Assembly (NCBI RefSeq): GCF_947497025.1
Contig: NZ_CANMFC010000005.1
Span: 186,001 to 250,000 of the forward strand
DNA length: 64,000 nt
Reading direction: 5' to 3'
DNA from: an uncultured Kushneria sp.
GTDB taxonomy: Bacteria > Pseudomonadota > Gammaproteobacteria > Pseudomonadales > Halomonadaceae
A program made the position numbers and the translations under genes. Of this stretch, positions 60,869 through 64,000 are shown piece after piece (the stretch's first letter is position 1; each line of letters begins with the position of its first letter). The notes beneath the pieces were generated by a model that was not told where the DNA came from, did no database searches, and saw only the letters and a list, made by a program, of their open reading frames with translations.

Positions 60869-61681
60869 TTACGGCGCGCGCGGCAGTTCCCGCTTGTGCG
60901 CCGTTCGATCATAGGTGCTGATGATGCGCTGCGCCGCCTCGGGGTCGATCTCCTTGCCCTCAAGAAAGTCATCAATCTGATCGTAGCTGACGCCCAGGGC
61001 ATCTTCATCGGTGCGCCCGGGGGAAAGGGATTCCAGATCGGCGGTCGGTATCTTGTTGACCAGCGATTCAGGCCCATCAAGCACGCTGAGCAGCGCGCGT
61101 ACCCGCCGCTTGTCGAGCCCGGCCAGCGGCGTGAGATCACAGGCGCCGTCACCATGTTTGGTGAAAAAGCCCATGACCGCTTCGGCGCCATGGTCGGTAC
61201 CGACCACCAGACCGTTGTGACGACCGGCCACGGCATATTGCGCAATCATGCGGGCGCGCGCCTTGATATTACCGTGAACGAAATCGCGCTGATGTTGGTC
61301 ATTGAATTCAAGGCCGCCTTGCTCGAGGCCTTCGAGCATGCCATCCGCCGAGGGCTTGATGTTCACATCCAGCTGCTCATCTGCCCGGATGTAGTTGATG
61401 GCCATCTGGGCATCATCCTCATCGTGCTGCTCACCGTAGGGCAGGCGCATGGCGTAAAAGGTGGCATCGCCACCGCGCTCGCGGACCCGCTCCACGGCAA
61501 GCTGACACAGTCGGCCGGCGGTGGTGGAGTCCACGCCGCCGCTGATTCCGAGTACCAGCGCCTTCGTGCCGGTCTCTTCCAGATATTTCGCCATGAAGTC
61601 GATGCGTCGTTCCACTTCCTGTTGAGCATCAAAGTGCTGTTCGATCTCGAGCGCGTTAATAATCTGCTGCTGGGTGGTCAT
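60869..61681 (-). CDS. nadE: Ammonia-dependent NAD+ synthetase
   Basis: 270-residue NadE, converting nicotinic acid adenine dinucleotide plus NH3 and ATP to NAD+. ATP-pyrophosphatase P-loop SGGVDS at residues 47-52 (GISGGVDSTTAGRL), then RLPYGEQHDEDDA, NIKARARMIAQYAVAG, VVGTDHGAEAVMGFFTKHGDGACDLTPLAGLDKRRVR and the C-terminal LSPGRTDEDALGVSYDQIDDFLEG. Lacks a glutaminase domain, so it relies on free ammonia. The pncC gene lies 78 bases upstream on the same strand, linking the pair in NAD recycling. Confidence 0.94.
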   Translation of the reverse strand: MTTQQQIINALEIEQHFDAQQEVERRIDFMAKYLEETGTKALVLGISGGVDSTTAGRLCQLAVERVRERGGDATFYAMRLPYGEQHDEDDAQMAINYIRADEQLDVNIKPSADGMLEGLEQGGLEFNDQHQRDFVHGNIKARARMIAQYAVAGRHNGLVVGTDHGAEAVMGFFTKHGDGACDLTPLAGLDKRRVRALLSVLDGPESLVNKIPTADLESLSPGRTDEDALGVSYDQIDDFLEGKEIDPEAAQRIISTYDRTAHKRELPRAP

Positions 61682-61759
61682 GAGCGATCATCATCCTGCG
61701 TGCAGTGAATGTAAGAACTACCGACAGCGTAGCCGGAAATCAAACCCGATAATATTCCG

Positions 61760-62281
61760 TCAGGCGTCAGCATCGTTGTGCAAGCACTGTTCATGATAAT
61801 GGGTGATGCGTGAAAGCGCATGGCGCGCTGCCGCCAGACGCACGTCATTGCGGCCGCCGTCAAAACGCCGGGTTTCACAGAAGACGTGATCACCCTTGTC
61901 GGTGCGAAAGGCCCAGGCAAAGCAGACGGTGCCGATGGGTGTGCCATCGTCGGAGGGCGCCGGGCCTGCGATGCCGGTATTGGCCACGGCAATGGTGGCC
62001 TGCGTATTGTTGAGGGCCCCCTTCGCCATCTCGCAGGAGAGCACCTCGCTGGTCAGCGAGTGCTTTTCAAAGATCTCTTCATCAATATCGAGATAGCGCT
62101 GCTTGGCCTCGGGAGAGTAGACCACCAGCCCGCTGTCGATGAACTGCCCCGAGCCGGGAACTCCTGCCAGTTCCGAGACGATCAGCCCGGCCGTACAGGA
62201 CTCCGCTGTGGTCAGAATCTGTTGTTGCTGATCCAGATAATCGATCAGCGCCTCGATCATGCTGTCCTTTTCATCGGCCAT
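61760..62281 (-). CDS. pncC: Nicotinamide-nucleotide amidohydrolase PncC (CinA C-terminal type)
   Basis: 173-residue enzyme deamidating NMN to nicotinic acid mononucleotide. The family core TTAESCTAGLIVSELAGVPGSGQFIDSGLVVYSPEAKQRYL includes the catalytic Ser region (about residue 27-31), followed by VANTGIAGPAPSDDGTPIGTVCFA. It is the single-domain form without the competence-type CinA N-terminal half. Upstream of nadE with the same orientation, so both should be made together: PncC feeds NaMN into NAD synthesis and NadE completes it. Confidence 0.92.
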   Translation of the reverse strand: MADEKDSMIEALIDYLDQQQQILTTAESCTAGLIVSELAGVPGSGQFIDSGLVVYSPEAKQRYLDIDEEIFEKHSLTSEVLSCEMAKGALNNTQATIAVANTGIAGPAPSDDGTPIGTVCFAWAFRTDKGDHVFCETRRFDGGRNDVRLAAARHALSRITHYHEQCLHNDADA

Positions 62282-62559
62282 GTGTTTCCTCCTGAATCAC
62301 GGTAAGGGAATTCAGTATCGAGGATAGGCCTTCATGTCTGATGAATATTTAACCGAGGACATAAAGCGTGCATTTCAGGTGTAACGTCAGGAAAACAAGT
62401 GTACTGACTGGGTATCCCGGCACGCCGATAGCGTGGTTTGAATACATTTATAGATATAAATCAACCATTTTTCCCCTACGGTAACCCTTTGCAGTGCCAG
62501 GCTTGAGGGGTGATCGAGGGCAGTCGCCCTTCAAATGTTAACGTGCAGGAGGCACTTTC

Positions 62560-62841
62560 ATGACGATCGAGCAGGGACGTGAGGTATATGACGCCCAGGG
62601 CCAGTTACTGGGCAGGGTCGATGCCGAAGAGGGCGACCATCTCAAGCTGGTCGATGAGCACGGCAAGCACTTCTGGGTGCCCGTTGCGCTTGTCAATGAC
62701 AGTGATGGGCTGCGCGTGGATCGGAAGGCGGAAATCCTGAATACCGACCCCGCCATCGACAGTGACATCGGTCATGTGGATGAAGCGGTGGAGGAGAGCT
62801 TTCCCGCCAGTGACCCGCCGAGCTTTACCCCCGAGCGTTAA
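62560..62841 (+). CDS. DUF2171 domain protein
   Basis: 93-residue protein. The N-terminal half (GREVYDAQGQLLGRVDAEEGDHLKLVDEHGKHFWVPVALV) matches the PRC-barrel-like DUF2171 family. The C-terminal half ends in the short motif EESFPASDPPSFTP, found separately in many small stress-related proteins. GCAGGAGGCAC precedes the ATG. The family is often expressed under osmotic or general stress; no activity is known. A strong terminator follows immediately, and the 278 bases before it hold no other feature I can name. Confidence 0.85.
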   Translation: MTIEQGREVYDAQGQLLGRVDAEEGDHLKLVDEHGKHFWVPVALVNDSDGLRVDRKAEILNTDPAIDSDIGHVDEAVEESFPASDPPSFTPER

Positions 62842-62846
62842 GGACA

Positions 62847-62873
62847 GGGCCCCGCCGTATGGCGGGGCCTTTT
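62847..62873 (+). terminator. Rho-independent terminator after the DUF2171 gene
   Basis: GGCCCCGCC-GTAT-GGCGGGGCC stem of 9 perfect base pairs followed by TTTT, 6 bases after the stop codon. Confidence 0.92.
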
Positions 62874-62971
62874 AATGTCATACCAGTGAAACCGAGCATG
62901 GTATTGAGCGGTCAATCACTGCGAAAGGCAGCGCAGGATCACACCCTGAATATCCTGTCGTAGCATCAACG

Positions 62972-64000
62972 TTATGACAGCGACATTTCGGTGCCCACCA
63001 GATGCACCCGCCCGCGGCCGGCATGCTTGGCACTGTAAAGAGCCTGGTCGGCCAGTTCGATCAATGTACTCATGTCACGGCCCTGACGCGGGGCATCGAT
63101 CAGCCCTGCCGAGAACGTAAGATGACCGATCCGCTCATCACCGACCTGCATGGACCACTGACCGAACTGCTCAAGCACTTCGTCAAGGCGCATCATGGCG
63201 ATGCTGGCGGAGGCGCCCGGCAGGACCACAATGAACTCCTCGCCGCCGTAGCGACATGAGATGTCGGTGGCCCGCAGCCGCTGGGTCAGAATTTCGCCCA
63301 GCGCGACCAGCACCTGGTCACCGGCATCATGGCCCCAGGTATCGTTGAGCCGCTTGAAATGGTCCAGATCCAGCAGGGCGAGCGACACCGGGGACTCGGC
63401 GCTGGCGTTGCCAAGCAGGTCGGGCAGCGTCTCATTGAGATAGCGCCGGTTGTACAGCCCGGTTAGCGCATCACGATAGGCGTGGTCGGTCAGCTGACTG
63501 CGCATGCGTAGATTGATGATGGTCAGCGTCAGAATTCGGGCCGTCTCATCGGTCATGCGCTCGAGGCGGTGACGGTCCTCGTCGTCCAGCGGCTCCGCCT
63601 GCAGGGTCATGCGCCCGAGGGCACCGGTCGATGTTGTCAGACGCTGGCGGTATTCAAAGATCGGTTGCTCGGTCAGCGTGCTGCCCCAGGTGAGACAGTG
63701 TGCCTGGTCCAGCTCTTCAATGCGCAGGGCCAGTTCGCCGCGAGTATCAGGAAAACACTTCGGAAGGTATTCCTCCAGCAGTGGGATGACCCCGGTAATG
63801 TCGTTGAGTTCGAAAAGTCGCGTGCTCAGTTGATTGAGATGCTGGCGATACAGGCCATCGCGGGACAGACGCTGATTCAGCAGCGCCATGCCCTGTTCGG
63901 CCTCCTTGCGCGCCGTGATGTCATGCACCATCTCGTAAATCAGCGTTTCCCCGCCAATCACGACGGAGGCCACAAACACTTCCACATCGCGTATGGCGCC
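62972..64000 (-). CDS. PAS-GGDEF diguanylate cyclase, 5' end off window
   Basis: At least 342 residues; the start lies to the right of the window. The visible N-terminal part ([41 protein letters not shown]) is the end of a PAS/PAC sensory domain. A linker of about 130 residues follows ([19 protein letters not shown] onward), perhaps a degenerate GAF-like region. The C-terminal GGDEF domain has an intact active site GGEEF (about 63233-63247, within [11 protein letters not shown]) and an RxxD inhibitory site (RATD) five residues before it. Predicted to make c-di-GMP from GTP under product inhibition. Ends in [11 protein letters not shown]. Confidence 0.9.
   Translation of the reverse strand, partial: GAIRDVEVFVASVVIGGETLIYEMVHDITARKEAEQGMALLNQRLSRDGLYRQHLNQLSTRLFELNDITGVIPLLEEYLPKCFPDTRGELALRIEELDQAHCLTWGSTLTEQPIFEYRQRLTTSTGALGRMTLQAEPLDDEDRHRLERMTDETARILTLTIINLRMRSQLTDHAYRDALTGLYNRRYLNETLPDLLGNASAESPVSLALLDLDHFKRLNDTWGHDAGDQVLVALGEILTQRLRATDISCRYGGEEFIVVLPGASASIAMMRLDEVLEQFGQWSMQVGDERIGHLTFSAGLIDAPRQGRDMSTLIELADQALYSAKHAGRGRVHLVGTEMSLS

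Noticed and set aside
1-64000. CRISPR arrays, tRNAs, transposons, prophage or integrase genes
   Set aside because: No regularly spaced short repeats, cloverleaf sequences or mobile-element proteins were found on either strand by eye; tRNA and small-RNA searches could not be run.

Overview
The window reads as ordinary chromosome from a GC-rich gammaproteobacterium. The gene content (paired CPA1 Na+/H+ antiporters, a TRAP transporter, a DUF3311/SSS symporter pair, a urea ABC transporter, an aerobactin locus) fits a halophilic member of the Halomonadaceae (Halomonas/Kushneria-like). That placement is an inference from gene families, not from a marker gene. I saw no tRNA, rRNA, CRISPR array, integrase, transposase or phage gene. 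Genes are tightly packed, with many 1-11 base start/stop overlaps.

Layout. 1-1.8 kb: end of a urea uptake operon (urtC partial, urtD, urtE). 1.9-6.7 kb: Mut7-C protein, epoxide-hydrolase-like enzyme, MntH, DUF1206 membrane protein, YchJ-like SEC-C protein. 6.8-13.8 kb: META-domain lipoprotein with four 114-bp tandem repeats, DUF3311/sodium-solute symporter pair, and a TRAP system whose dctP faces dctQM. 13.9-19.2 kb: two tandem CPA1 antiporters preceded by a decayed copy of an antiporter 3' end, then two tandem DJ-1/PfpI genes. 19.4-25.3 kb: aldo/keto reductase with a duplicated 3' end, rmuC, glycerate kinase, two overlapping lipoprotein genes, a HIT protein and an entericidin.

25.4-41.1 kb is the main accessory locus, devoted to iron. 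A TonB-dependent receptor with its own Fur-like box converges on a 2,3-dihydroxybenzoate operon (entC-entE-entB-SIP reductase-entA). Divergent from entC is a complete aerobactin operon (iucA-iucB-iucC-iucD); one AT-rich Fur-like site lies in the shared intergenic region. A small membrane protein and an oppositely oriented FhuF-like ferric reductase with its own Fur-like box close the locus. No NRPS condensation protein, phosphopantetheinyl transferase or IutA-like receptor is present, so the fate of the activated DHB is open: a second simple catecholate, or a catecholate-citrate-hydroxamate hybrid.

41.2-54.3 kb: HAD phosphatase and LysR regulator, then fdhD, an FdhF/YdeP-type molybdoenzyme and a small putative winged-helix protein; an exported amidase plus I78 inhibitor-like lipoprotein; an acyltransferase, an EAL-HDOD protein, a glutathione transferase and a second FdhF/YdeP paralogue. 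54.5-58.8 kb: an EmrA/EmrB/outer-membrane-factor efflux operon with overlapping genes. 59-64 kb: cytochrome b561, a voltage-sensor-like membrane protein, nadE and pncC (NAD metabolism), a DUF2171 protein, and a PAS-GGDEF diguanylate cyclase running off the right edge.
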